From NCBI RefSeq assembly GCF_900188225.1, contig NZ_FZOC01000004.1, positions 1-35,131 on the forward strand: a stretch of DNA of 35,131 bases, given 5' to 3'. Below are positions 6,648 to 14,484 of the stretch, in pieces. How positions within the stretch are numbered: the first letter of the stretch is position 1; every line of letters starts with the position of its first letter. The notes under the pieces are model-generated. The model was not told the DNA's origin. It ran no database searches and was given only the letters and a program-made list of their open reading frames with translations. The position numbers and the translations under genes are program-made. This stretch comes from Humidesulfovibrio mexicanus (lineage in GTDB: Bacteria > Desulfobacterota > Desulfovibrionia > Desulfovibrionales > Desulfovibrionaceae).

Positions 6648-8837
6648 CTAATGCCGTTGAGCTTCCGCACGTGCGCGGGCATCAAAAACAGCGTACAGGT
6701 CACGCCCGTCTCCTTTCAACTCGCCAGTCACATGCACGGTTTGCACTGTATTTTCTTTGAACAGCAGCTCGCCCGCCTTGTCGCCCAGGCTCTTGCCAGC
6801 ATCATAACCCTTCCATGCACCAAAGCCGCCGCCTATTGCGCCACCGATGAGCGCGCCTGGCCCGGCCCCCACGCCGCCGAAAAATGCGCCGATGGCCCCG
6901 CCTGCGGCAGCGCCCGCCTTGGCCCCAAGCACGCCCCCGGCCCACGCGCCCGCTGCTCCCCCGGCGGTGCCGGTGTGGGCGGCGTTCTTTTGCGCGCGGG
7001 TGAGGGAATCGTCCGTCTCTGTGCCATGGACGGACAAAGCCGTTCCGGCCACGGCTAAGAGCCCGCCGCCCCGCCCGGCCCAGCGGCCGGCAGCGCCAGC
7101 CCAGCCGCCCTTGGCCCCGGCAGCTGCACGGCCCAGGGCGGTTGCCGGGGCGGCAGCGCCTGCGGCCCCTGCGGCGCCAGCCGCCGCGCGCCCTCCGAAC
7201 AGCAGTCGCCCGGCGGCAAGGGTTCCGGCGGAGGCGGCCAGGGCGGATATGGCCGTGGCAGCGGCAAAGCTGGCCGTGGCCAGCACCGGAAATTCGCGCG
7301 CCAGCTCCGTGGCCTTGGCGGCCACGTTGCCCAGCGGCCCGCCCACGGCGTCCAGCGTGCGGGAGGCGGCGATGTCCTTTTCATTCGTGGCCTGCTGGAG
7401 CTTGTAGGCGGTGGTGCCCGCCATGACCTGAAAGCTGGTTTCGCCCGCGCCCGCCGCCTTGCCCATGCCGCCCAGCACCTGCCGCACGTAGTCGCGCTGG
7501 GTCATCTCGGCCACTAGGGCCAGCATTGCCTGCCTATCCTGCACCACCTTGCCCACGGCGCTGGCTTGCAGAATGTCCGCCATGCCGTCGTAGGCGGCGG
7601 TCTTCTCGCCGCCCTGGGCCGTGGCCGCCTTGGCCTTCAAGGCCTGGAACGCCTTGTCCTTGCCCACCACCTGCGTATCGATGAGCTGGATGAAGGCGTC
7701 CAGGGGCAGCTGGCCGTTTTCCCGCGCCTTGGCCAAGGTGCCGGAAAGGTCGATGCCCTGTTTTTTGAAGTCCAGGGCCGTATCGCGGCTGTTCAGCTTG
7801 GCCAGCAGGTTGACCAGATTGTTGCCCGCCTGGTCCTTGTTGCCCGCCGTCACGGCGCTGGCCTGGGCGCTGGCCAGAATGCGCTCAAAGCCGCCCATGC
7901 TCTTCATGCCCGCCGCGTTGGCCATCATCTGCGGCAGCCAGCGGGCCATGTCCTTCAGCTCAAAGCCGCCCATCTGCCCGGCCACAAGGGCCTTATCCAG
8001 CGCCTGTTCCACCTGCTCGGGCTTGAAGAAACCCTGCTGAATGCCGCGAATGGCTATGTCCGCCAGGTCGCCCGTGCCTGCGCCGCTGGCCGTGGCGCGC
8101 TTTTGCAGCACCGGCAGCAGCTTGGTGGCCACGTCGGCCTTCATCGCGCCGCTGGCCAGCATCTTGTCCAGGGCCTCGGCGGCTTCGTCGCGCGTGCCGC
8201 CGCCCTGGCGCACGGCCAGGTCCACCGCGCCCCGCAGCGTGCCCATGCCAGCGCGCCTGCCCTCCACCCCCTGGTCCGCAAAGGCGGTGTTGGCCATTTG
8301 CGCCAGGCGGTATTCAAAGTCCACGGGCTTGGCCAGCGCCCGCCCGGCCACGTAGCCGCCAGCGGCCAGGGCCGCGCCGCCCTGGGCCACGCCCTGGCCA
8401 AGGCGGGCGGCGCTGCGCGCGGCGCTGGCCAAGCCCTGTTCCGCCCGGCGGGCGTAACGGTCCACTTCGCGCAGGCGGCCTACCAGGCCCAGGACGTTGC
8501 GCTCCTTGTGTCCGAGGTCGCTCCAGGCTTTGGCCATTTGCTCGGCCCTGGCTTTGGTTTCATTGGCGGCCTGGCCCAGCTCGCGGGTGGCCTTGGCGGC
8601 GCGGTCCGTGGCCGCCGCCTGCTGGCTGACCGCCGTGGCGGCCTGGTTTGCCGCCTGGGCGGTGGCCTTGCCCGCCTCCACCGCCGCGCGGCCAGCATCG
8701 CGCGTGGCCCTGCCGGAACCGTCCACCGCCGCGCCCGTGGACTGCACGCCCTTGCGCACGGCCTCCAGCGCGCGCTGGCTTTCCGCGCTCACCTGGTCGC
8801 GCAGCTTGAGCGTGACCTGCATGTCCATGTCCGGCAT
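6648..8837 (-). CDS. Tail tape measure protein (Mu gp42)
   Basis: A 729-residue protein, the longest of the tail cluster, of TP901-type tape-measure style: residues ~1-150 are Ala/Gln-rich coiled coil (AGKATAQAANQAATAVSQQAAATDR), followed by a conserved helical core (VDFEYRLAQMANTAFADQ, LDKALVAGQMGGFELKDMARWLPQM) and a hydrophobic Gly/Ala-rich region at ~520-700 that should contain membrane-active segments used in DNA ejection. It lies directly downstream of the frameshifting chaperone gene, the universal order in phages with tape-measured tails. Length sets the tail length, here comparable to Mu. Confidence 0.93.
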   Translation of the reverse strand: MPDMDMQVTLKLRDQVSAESQRALEAVRKGVQSTGAAVDGSGRATRDAGRAAVEAGKATAQAANQAATAVSQQAAATDRAAKATRELGQAANETKARAEQMAKAWSDLGHKERNVLGLVGRLREVDRYARRAEQGLASAARSAARLGQGVAQGGAALAAGGYVAGRALAKPVDFEYRLAQMANTAFADQGVEGRRAGMGTLRGAVDLAVRQGGGTRDEAAEALDKMLASGAMKADVATKLLPVLQKRATASGAGTGDLADIAIRGIQQGFFKPEQVEQALDKALVAGQMGGFELKDMARWLPQMMANAAGMKSMGGFERILASAQASAVTAGNKDQAGNNLVNLLAKLNSRDTALDFKKQGIDLSGTLAKARENGQLPLDAFIQLIDTQVVGKDKAFQALKAKAATAQGGEKTAAYDGMADILQASAVGKVVQDRQAMLALVAEMTQRDYVRQVLGGMGKAAGAGETSFQVMAGTTAYKLQQATNEKDIAASRTLDAVGGPLGNVAAKATELAREFPVLATASFAAATAISALAASAGTLAAGRLLFGGRAAAGAAGAAGAAAPATALGRAAAGAKGGWAGAAGRWAGRGGGLLAVAGTALSVHGTETDDSLTRAQKNAAHTGTAGGAAGAWAGGVLGAKAGAAAGGAIGAFFGGVGAGPGALIGGAIGGGFGAWKGYDAGKSLGDKAGELLFKENTVQTVHVTGELKGDGRDLYAVFDARARAEAQRH

Positions 8838-8840
8838 TGG

Positions 8841-9328
8841 CTACCTGCGTTTGTTTTTCATGCGTTGGTTCACGTACCGTTTGCCGCCGCTGGTTTTTCC
8901 GGCGGCCGCATCGGCCAGAAGCTCCATGTAGCTCCTGGCCTGCGGGGCGGTGAGGACCCGGATGTCGGCCAGGCTGAAGCCGTGCCGCGTCAACGCCAGT
9001 TCTACGAGCCGGAGCTCCCGGAGCTGGCGTTCGCGGCTGCGAGCTTTCCCCGCAGGCTGGCCTCCGCAGCGGCCAGCAGGCCGTATTCCGTCGCCGCCAG
9101 GCTGCCCAGCAGCTCGGCGGTGATCTGCTCCCTGGGCAGGGCGCCCAGCTTCACCAAGGTTTTGGCCCAGGCGTGGCGGTTCACGCGGGCCTGGCACGCG
9201 CCTTCGCCCGCCGCCTCCAGGGCGTCCTCCCAATCAGCCATGGTGGCCAGGCGCAGTTCAAAATCCTTATGGACCACGCCGTCCACTTCCACGCCAAAGG
9301 CCAGCGTTCCTTTTTCCGTCAGCGCCAT
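8841..9328 (-). CDS. Tail assembly chaperone, -1 frameshift product (gpGT-like, 162 residues)
   Basis: The extended chaperone reads 95 codons from the ATG at 9328, slips -1 on the slippery heptamer at 9050-9044 and continues for 67 residues to the TAG at 8841. The added part runs ARSRERQLRELRLVELALTR (split by me) and ends KRYVNQRMKNKRR, a basic tail. The second frame has no plausible start of its own within the needed part and contains meaningful protein-like sequence (HGFSLADIRVLTAPQARSYMELL), typical of the T part that recruits the tape measure. In lambda, G and GT are made this way; in Mu a -2 shift has been described, while the geometry here requires -1. Confidence 0.8.
9002..9328 (-). 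CDS. Tail assembly chaperone (Mu gp41, gpG-like)
   Basis: A 108-residue protein starting MALTEKGTLAFGVEVDGVVHKDFELR, the pattern of Mu-like gp41 tail assembly chaperones. It lies between the tube and tape measure genes, where such chaperones are encoded. The zero frame ends in a low-complexity tail, ANASSGSSGS, just after the slip site, as expected for a region that only matters as RNA. It starts 4 bases after the tube protein stop. The major product would coat the tape measure during assembly and leave before the virion is complete. Confidence 0.88.
   Translation of the reverse strand: MALTEKGTLAFGVEVDGVVHKDFELRLATMADWEDALEAAGEGACQARVNRHAWAKTLVKLGALPREQITAELLGSLAATEYGLLAAAEASLRGKLAAANASSGSSGS
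9044..9050 (-). promoter_or_regulatory. Programmed -1 ribosomal frameshift site G GGA AAG
   Basis: On the minus strand the zero-frame codons are CGG GGA AAG, giving the heptamer G GGA AAG with the form X XXY YYZ; after slipping, the tRNAs pair with GGG and AAA. This is the same heptamer used in lambda G/GT. The shifted frame continues open to the TAG at 8841. No search for a downstream RNA structure was possible, though the GC-rich repeats after the site (CTCCGGGAGCTCCGG) can fold. Confidence 0.8.
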
Positions 9329-9332
9329 GTGC

Positions 9333-9707
9333 TTACTCCTTGATGCGGTCCATGGCGGCCAAGGTCACATCCACCTTGGCCGCGCCGTCCGCCGTGTATT
9401 TGCGGGAATCGCCCAGGCTCACACAGTCCACAAAGGCGATGCGCTCGCCGCCTTCGGTGACCGGAAACACGGTGAGCTTGGCGCCTATGATCTTGTCCCA
9501 ATCCGGCGCGCCGGTTTTGGGAATGGGCGCGGTTATTTTGAGCGTCCATTCGTGCACGCCCTCGGAATAGCCGCTGGGCCTGCCCTTGCGGTTCATGGTT
9601 TTGACCAGGCTGCGGCCCGTCTTGTGGTCTTCGTCGAACGCCTCAATCTCAATTTCCTTGCCATCCACCTCAAGGATGATGGCCCCCAGGTATTCCTTCA
9701 GCGCCAT
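9333..9707 (-). CDS. M: Tail tube protein (Mu gp40, M)
   Basis: A 124-residue protein, MALKEYLGAIILEVDGKEIEIE, matching the Mu-like tail tube family in length and opening. Other family-like segments are EWTLKITAPIPKTGAPDWDK and DVTLAAMDRIKE. It forms the inner tube of the contractile tail around which the sheath polymerises. It follows the sheath gene, as in Mu, and precedes the tail chaperone. Beta-rich, no cysteines apart from one (FVDCVSLG). The assignment is firm by position and sequence. Confidence 0.9.
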   Translation of the reverse strand: MALKEYLGAIILEVDGKEIEIEAFDEDHKTGRSLVKTMNRKGRPSGYSEGVHEWTLKITAPIPKTGAPDWDKIIGAKLTVFPVTEGGERIAFVDCVSLGDSRKYTADGAAKVDVTLAAMDRIKE

Positions 9708-9725
9708 GTCTGGCCTCCTTTCGTG

Positions 9726-11150
9726 CTAGAGCAGAAGGTCAATGCGGCCCGCGAACACATGCAGGCCGTTGACCACGTCCGTGGGAATCTTGGCGTTCAG
9801 CCGGTTCACGTCCTGGCTGTCGCGTTCGCAGATGACCCCGTCCTTGTTGGCTTCCACCTCTTCCACAATCTCCAGCTCCTCCAGCTTGCGCAGCACGTCC
9901 AGAATTTCGCCGCGCACGGCGGGCGGGGTGCGGCTGGACAGCTTCTCGCGCGGGAAGCGCAGGGCCACGCGCTCGCGCACCGCCTTGCGCACGTAGTCCA
10001 GCGTGCGGATGGTGGTCAGGTCCAGCAGGCTCACGTCCTCAATGCCCTGCGGGTCCACGGTGTAGGTGGTGATGGCGCGCACGATCTGCACGCTGGTGCC
10101 GTCCGGGCCGACCTCAAGCGGGGTGACGCCGTTTCGCAGCAGCACCTCCTGTTCGGTGCGGGTAAGCCGGTCGGCCACATCCGGCGCGTCAACGCCGGTG
10201 AGCGTGAGCGTGTTCAGCGGCCTTGCCGGGTCTTCCTCGCTGGCGATAACCGCGCCATAGGCGGCGGCGATTTCCCAGGGCAGGCGGCGCGCGCCGCGCA
10301 AGAGCGCCCCGCTGATGCGCCCGTGGTTCACCTGGCCCGCCAAGGTGGTGGCGCTGGCCAGCGTACCGGTGAGGGCATACGCGGCCACGGCCCCGCGCTG
10401 CTCCAGCGGCCCGCCGGTGAACTCCAGGTGCTCACGCAGGGCGGTGAGGCCGGTTTCGTCGGCGTAGGGGGTGATGATGACATCGTGCCCGGCGCTGGCC
10501 ACCACGGCCAAGGCGGCGGCTATGCCGGGGTCCGTCTCGCCCCCGGCCATGGTCGAAACCAACGCGGAAAGGCCCGGCGCGGTGCAGCTGGCCGCGATCT
10601 TGACGGCGTTGCCCAGCGCGCCCTTGTGCCGGGCGGTGAGGGTGAGCACCCCGGCGTTGGCCGAGAACGTCACGGGCAGGTCCGGCTGCTGGCTGGCCTG
10701 GGCGGCAAGAGCGGCGGCCACGTCTGCGGCGGTGTCGCCGCTGGCCACGGCAACCTGCACCAGGTCCAGGCCCACCCGCACGGTGGCCACGCCGGAGCCG
10801 GTGGCCGTTCCGGCCAGGGTCGCCGTGCCGGTTGCCGCCACGCCTGCGGCGGCGTCATCCAGGGCCAGGCAGGTGATGCTTATGTACGGGTAGGCGCGGA
10901 TGGCCGCCCGCACCATGCGGTGCAACATGCTGCCCTGGCCGAAATACGCGGCGGCCTCGGCGTCGCTGAACACACGGGTGGGCGTGAGCGCGGGCACTTC
11001 TCCCCCGGCCAGGCGCTGGCCCAGGATGAGCACCTCTTGCGCGTTGGCGGGCAATGTGCGCACGGCAAGCCGGGTGTTGAACTCAATATACTTGCCCGGC
11101 TTGCGGATGCTGGCCGGGATTTTTTCAAAGCTGATGTTGGGACTGGCCAT
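9726..11150 (-). CDS. L: Contractile tail sheath protein (Mu gp39, L)
   Basis: A 474-residue sheath protein. It opens MASPNISFEKIPASIRKPGKY, the typical Mu L start, and contains FNTRLAVRTLPANAQEVLILGQ, the insertion domain rich in Ala/Gly/Thr (AAAGVAATGTATLAGTATGSG), and the C-terminal sheath core (LSLLDLTTIRTLDYVRKAVRER, in part DLTTIRTLDYVRKAVRER) that interlocks with neighbours. It lies between gp38 and the tube gene. Size is close to Mu L (495 residues). Confidence 0.95.
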   Translation of the reverse strand: MASPNISFEKIPASIRKPGKYIEFNTRLAVRTLPANAQEVLILGQRLAGGEVPALTPTRVFSDAEAAAYFGQGSMLHRMVRAAIRAYPYISITCLALDDAAAGVAATGTATLAGTATGSGVATVRVGLDLVQVAVASGDTAADVAAALAAQASQQPDLPVTFSANAGVLTLTARHKGALGNAVKIAASCTAPGLSALVSTMAGGETDPGIAAALAVVASAGHDVIITPYADETGLTALREHLEFTGGPLEQRGAVAAYALTGTLASATTLAGQVNHGRISGALLRGARRLPWEIAAAYGAVIASEEDPARPLNTLTLTGVDAPDVADRLTRTEQEVLLRNGVTPLEVGPDGTSVQIVRAITTYTVDPQGIEDVSLLDLTTIRTLDYVRKAVRERVALRFPREKLSSRTPPAVRGEILDVLRKLEELEIVEEVEANKDGVICERDSQDVNRLNAKIPTDVVNGLHVFAGRIDLLL

Positions 11151-11153
11151 GGG

Positions 11154-11354
11154 CTACTCCTTCTTGCCGCTTTTGCCCGCAGTGGGGACGGCGGCGGACG
11201 CGGTTTCGGCCTGGGCAAGCATCAGGTCGCCATAGGCCAGGGCGCGCAGGTAGTACGGGGTTTCCGGCACATCCACGGCCTTGGCGTCGGTGATGTACTC
11301 GCGGGGCTTGGCCTCCTTGGGCACGCGCAAGCCGGGGGCTGCTTTCACAAGCAT
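11154..11354 (-). CDS. Mu gp38-like small protein (DUF2635)
   Basis: A 66-residue protein, MLVKAAPGLRVPKEAKPREY, with the short conserved pattern of Mu gp38 (VPKE..PREYI followed by PYYLRAL.YGDL). Its role is unknown in the family; it always precedes the sheath gene. The stop lies 3 bases before the sheath ATG and AGGAG stands upstream of the start (11358-11362 on the other strand). It is the last gene before the plus-strand DUF4145 cargo gene and is divergent from it. Confidence 0.85.
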   Translation of the reverse strand: MLVKAAPGLRVPKEAKPREYITDAKAVDVPETPYYLRALAYGDLMLAQAETASAAVPTAGKSGKKE

Positions 11355-11371
11355 GGATTCCTCCTGATTGG

Positions 11372-11400
11372 TTGACGGGTGCGGTACAAACGCATAATAA
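11372..11400 (+). promoter_or_regulatory. Sigma70-like promoter of the DUF4145-like gene
   Basis: TTGACG (11372-11377), 17-base spacer, TAATAA (11395-11400). The match is strong and AT-rich in a GC-rich operon. The leader to the ATG at 11434 is short and ends in a run of eight G (11425-11432), which supplies the only ribosome-site-like sequence. Confidence 0.75.
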
Positions 11401-11433
11401 TAACGTTAAAGTCTTTGTTGTTATGGGGGGGGT

Positions 11434-12087
11434 ATGAGTTATTTTTCTTGCTATTGTCCACATTGCCACACTGAAAATGCAGCATTTCGTTCCGTTGCAG
11501 ATGTTGTGACAAATGATAAAGGTAATGTTTTTACATTGTTTTTGGCTTGCAATCATTGTAAGTGTGGAGTTTGTGCTACTGTTGTTGTTTCTGAGCTTGT
11601 AAACGTTGGTGGTTTTTTCGTTAAACCCGCTCAACCTCATTCATATGACGGCGACATACGGTTGTCTGATGCATACGCTATCTTAAATATATATCCGTCA
11701 AAAGAATCCCCGTCGGCCCCTGGGTATATTACTGAAAATATTAAAAGGTGCTATTTGCAAGGGATTGATAATTTGCTCAGGAACCAGTTCGATGCCGCAG
11801 GTGCAATGTTTCGCAAAGCACTTGACCTCGCGACAAAAGAACTCGAAGAGACAAAGGGTAATCTTGTTAATAGAATTGACGCGCTCGCTACAAAGAATAA
11901 AATTACTCCTGCTATGAAGGATTGGGCTCACGCAATTCGCCTTGACGGCAACGAAGCTGCACACGATGGGGACCCCATCGACAAGGAAACTTGCGAAACG
12001 CTCAAGTCGTTTACGGAGCTGTTTCTGATGTACGCTTTCACCCTCCCAGAAATGTTGAAAGAGCGCAGAGCCAAACTGACGAGCTAG
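11434..12087 (+). CDS. DUF4145-like protein with zinc-binding N-terminus (moron)
   Basis: A 217-residue protein. The N-terminus holds paired cysteines, Cys6/Cys8/Cys11 (CYCPHC) and Cys39/Cys42/Cys44/Cys47 (CNHCKCGVC), a likely zinc ribbon. Residues ~105-205 show the DUF4145 pattern: YLQGIDNLLRNQFDAAGAMFRKALDLA, split at FDAAGAMFRKALDLATKEL, then a helix and IRLDGNEAAHD. DUF4145 occurs alone in prophages and fused to restriction and defence proteins; its activity is not known. It has low GC, its own promoter, opposite strand and sits between gp37 and gp38, so it is cargo rather than structural. No terminator is obvious; the stop is only 5 bases from the converging gp37 gene. A phage-defence or exclusion role is possible but only inferred. 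Confidence 0.85.
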   Translation: MSYFSCYCPHCHTENAAFRSVADVVTNDKGNVFTLFLACNHCKCGVCATVVVSELVNVGGFFVKPAQPHSYDGDIRLSDAYAILNIYPSKESPSAPGYITENIKRCYLQGIDNLLRNQFDAAGAMFRKALDLATKELEETKGNLVNRIDALATKNKITPAMKDWAHAIRLDGNEAAHDGDPIDKETCETLKSFTELFLMYAFTLPEMLKERRAKLTS

Positions 12088-12092
12088 CCCAT

Positions 12093-12716
12093 TCATGCCA
12101 ACCGCCCCTGTTGCAGGGTGATGAGGTCCACGGCGTCGGCTTGGCCGTCGTCCGGCGAAAGATGGTAGTTGAGGCCCAGGGCCGAAAGCGGCGGCAGCTC
12201 GGCGGGCTGGCCATCGCTTCCCACGGGCGCGCCGGTGCCGCGTTCGGCCACGCGGAAGTCGTACCGGGTGTGCCATTCCTGGGCGTAGACGCTTACCCCC
12301 TGGCCCTGAAAGCGCGCGTTGGTCAGGCTTTGCACGCGTCCCGGCCGCAGGTTGTCGATTTCAAGCCCAAAGTCCTGCCCGGCCAGAAGCGCCCGCAGGT
12401 CCGCAAGCATCTGGTAGGTGCCCACGCGCACGTGATCGCCGCGCCTGGTGGCGGCTTCGTTGCGCAGGTTGCGCGCGGCCACCAGCACCACCCAGGTGGC
12501 GGGGATGCGGTACACGCTGCCCGAAGTCGTCAGGCGCTGGCCCTCGCCCTCGCCCTTGAAGGCCACCCAGGCCGCCGGAAAGCGCCGAATGGATTCGCCC
12601 AGGTCCTCGTCCAGCTCGCCGCCGTAGGTGGCCAGGGTGCGCAGGTACGGCAGCCTGGCCCCGGCAATGCGCGCCATGATGCCGTCCTCAATGCTGCTTC
12701 TGGACACGCCGGGCAT
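12093..12716 (-). CDS. Mu gp37-like protein (DUF1834)
   Basis: A 207-residue protein of the DUF1834/gp37 family that lies between gp36 and the sheath cluster in Mu-like phages and probably acts at the head-tail junction (tail terminator or completion). Motifs: SSIEDGIMARIAGARLPYLRT at the start (part: IEDGIMARIAGARLPYL), WVVLVAARNLRNEAATRRGD, and QMLADLRALLAGQDFGL. Start at 12716 overlaps the gp36 stop by one base; a GTG one codon upstream is an alternative. The ORF extends far upstream only as a shadow of gp36. Confidence 0.87.
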   Translation of the reverse strand: MPGVSRSSIEDGIMARIAGARLPYLRTLATYGGELDEDLGESIRRFPAAWVAFKGEGEGQRLTTSGSVYRIPATWVVLVAARNLRNEAATRRGDHVRVGTYQMLADLRALLAGQDFGLEIDNLRPGRVQSLTNARFQGQGVSVYAQEWHTRYDFRVAERGTGAPVGSDGQPAELPPLSALGLNYHLSPDDGQADAVDLITLQQGRLA

Positions 12717-13171
12717 CACGCTTCCTCCTCTTGGCCGGGCCGGGCGAACACGCGGCGGCCCGTGCTGAACTCCACGCCGCCCGAGCCGCCGCCCTCGCCA
12801 CCGGGGCAACTGGTGGCCACGCCCGGCAGCACGGCCCGGCCTGCGGCCACGTCCTTCAGCCAGGCTATGGCCGCCTTGTAGCGATCGGCTATGGGCGTGG
12901 TCTCCGTGGTTTCGCCCCCGCTCAAGCGGAAGCGGGCGATGTCGCACACGGCCACGGCAAGGGCCTGGGGCACGCTGGAGAGCGGCAGGGCGTAGCGCGC
13001 GGCCACGTAGGTGTCCGCCTCGCTGGAGGCCCGTTCCAGAGCCCCCAGCGCGACGGTGCTGTCCACCGTGCCGAGGTTGTCGGCGTCCTGGCGCTCCTCA
13101 CGGTCGGTCAGGGCTATTACCTCCTGCTCCCCGTAAGCCGCGATGAGGTCAGCGACGGTGGCGTAAGCCAT
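12716..13171 (-). CDS. Mu gp36-like head-tail connector (DUF1320)
   Basis: A 151-residue protein with the DUF1320 opening MAYATVADLIAAYGEQEVIALTD and the conserved RASSEADTYVAARYALPL and AVCDIARFRL segments. The family corresponds to HK97 gp6-like or head completion proteins that join head and tail. The C-terminal 30 residues are Gly-rich and acidic. It directly follows gp35 (stop/start overlap at 13171) and precedes gp37. Size and order agree with Mu and FluMu. Confidence 0.9.
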   Translation of the reverse strand: MAYATVADLIAAYGEQEVIALTDREERQDADNLGTVDSTVALGALERASSEADTYVAARYALPLSSVPQALAVAVCDIARFRLSGGETTETTPIADRYKAAIAWLKDVAAGRAVLPGVATSCPGGEGGGSGGVEFSTGRRVFARPGQEEEA

Positions 13172-13566
13172 TACTTGCCGCCCTCCTTCTTCGCGACGGG
13201 CTTGGCGGGCTTGGCGGCGGGCTTGGGCTCGGCCTTGGCGTCCGAAGCCGGGGCGTCAGTCTTGGCCACGGCGGCGGGGCTTTCGGCGGCGTCCTGCATG
13301 TCCTCCGCAGCCTCGGTCGCTGCCTGGGCTGTGGTGGCAACGGGGGCAGCGGGAGCCGGGGCCGCAGCCTTGGCTTCGGCCTTGGGTTCCAGGCGCACTT
13401 CGATCTCCACCACGAGCATGGGCTCGGCCAGAAACGCCGCCAGCACCTCGGGGGGAATTTCGTCCTCGCGCAACTCCGTGGGCTGCGCCCCGAAGCAGCG
13501 CCCGGCGCGGCAGAAGCGCCCGCCGGGCACGTGCGGCTGGGCCTTGATGCGGATGATGCGGGCCAT
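13171..13566 (-). CDS. Mu gp35-like protein (FluMu N-terminal domain)
   Basis: A 131-residue protein. Residues 1-52 form the conserved FluMu/HI1506-type domain (IRIKAQPHVPGGRFCRAGRCFG, split at GGRFCRAGRCFGAQPTEL, and the acidic IPPEVLAAFLAEPMLVVEI). Residues ~60-131 are an Ala/Pro/Lys-rich, probably disordered tail. The family follows the major capsid gene T and is thought to be a minor head or head-tail protein; its precise role is unknown. It begins 12 bases after the T stop, with GGAGGCGCGCGC ahead of the ATG. Confidence 0.82.
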   Translation of the reverse strand: MARIIRIKAQPHVPGGRFCRAGRCFGAQPTELREDEIPPEVLAAFLAEPMLVVEIEVRLEPKAEAKAAAPAPAAPVATTAQAATEAAEDMQDAAESPAAVAKTDAPASDAKAEPKPAAKPAKPVAKKEGGK

Positions 13567-13578
13567 GCGCGCGCCTCC

Positions 13579-14484
13579 TTACGCCAGCCAAGGCGTCACA
13601 AGGGCGTCGACCACGCCCTGGTTGATATTGTCCTTGCCGTTCTCCAGGCGGGTGGCCTTGGTGATTTCCAGAATCTTGGTGCGCTGGGAGGGGCCACCCA
13701 CCAGCAGCGTGGGCCGAATGCCCAGGGGGCGGCCGCCATCGGTGGTGAGGCTGGACATGGCCGCATAGGCCGAGTTGAAGTTGTCCGTGGTCAGGTCGGC
13801 CTTGCTCATGTACGCCAACTGCCAGAAGCCGAAGCCCACGTTGCAGCGGTAGCGCACGCCAAAGCGGTAGGTGTCGGTGTCGAACACCTTCTCGTCCTTG
13901 GCGTCGGTGAGCTGGGTCAGCTCCGGCTTGGTGCGCTCCTGGAAGATGAGCGGCTTGAGCACGCGGGAGCAGTCCAAGAGATACCAGGGCGCGCCGGTGC
14001 CAGCCTGGCAGTTGGAAACGGTGGCGGCCACGCCGGTGCCGTCCACGTTGGGGTATACGGGGTGGTCGGTATCAAAGAAGTTCTGCCCGTCGTAGCACAG
14101 GGTGGTCAGGCCAGCCTTGAGCAGGGCAAAGGACAGCACGTCCGGGTGGACTTTGGCGGCGCGGCCCATTTCGCCCACCAGCGGTTTGTACACGCCCACT
14201 TCATCGTCTTCGATGTCGGTGCGCGGCACGCCCACGGTGGCCTCGTACAGCTTGTTGATGATGGAGTAGCCGTGGGCGGCCATATCCTTCACCACGCGGG
14301 GGCCAACCCATTCGATGAGTTGCGGGAACTGGCCCAGCCAGCCGTACGTGTTGCTCTTAGAGCTGGACGGCACCAGGGTGGCCACGGCGGCATAGTCGGA
14401 CGGAGTTTCGCCGAACACGCGCTGGTACTCGGACCGGTAGCCGGTCATCATTGCAGCGATGAGGGCGGGGGTGATGACTGCCAT
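13579..14484 (-). CDS. T: Major capsid protein T (Mu gp34)
   Basis: A 301-residue major head subunit of the Mu T family (HK97-like fold). Diagnostic segments are GYRSEYQRVFGETPSDYAAVAT, split as YRSEYQRVFGETPSDYA, SNTYGWLGQFPQLIEWVG, GVYKPLVGEMGRAAKVHPD and YDGQNFFDTDHPV, all typical of Mu-like T. It ends DALVTPWLA. It directly follows protease I, with an AAGGAGGCC ribosome site overlapping the end of that gene. It is the most abundant virion protein and a reliable marker for placing this phage relative to Mu, B3 and FluMu. Confidence 0.96.
   Translation of the reverse strand: MAVITPALIAAMMTGYRSEYQRVFGETPSDYAAVATLVPSSSKSNTYGWLGQFPQLIEWVGPRVVKDMAAHGYSIINKLYEATVGVPRTDIEDDEVGVYKPLVGEMGRAAKVHPDVLSFALLKAGLTTLCYDGQNFFDTDHPVYPNVDGTGVAATVSNCQAGTGAPWYLLDCSRVLKPLIFQERTKPELTQLTDAKDEKVFDTDTYRFGVRYRCNVGFGFWQLAYMSKADLTTDNFNSAYAAMSSLTTDGGRPLGIRPTLLVGGPSQRTKILEITKATRLENGKDNINQGVVDALVTPWLA

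Noticed and set aside
7566-11375. Very long open frame (about 1269 codons) on the plus strand across the tape measure, tube and sheath genes
   Set aside because: It is antisense to four well-recognised tail genes; its translation is His/Ala/Gly/Arg-rich low complexity, the usual result of GC-rich codon bias on the opposite strand.
3132-12087. Anti-CRISPR function for the small cargo genes, given the nearby CRISPR repeat
   Set aside because: No anti-CRISPR family or anti-CRISPR-associated HTH gene is recognisable next to them; it would be a guess from context only.
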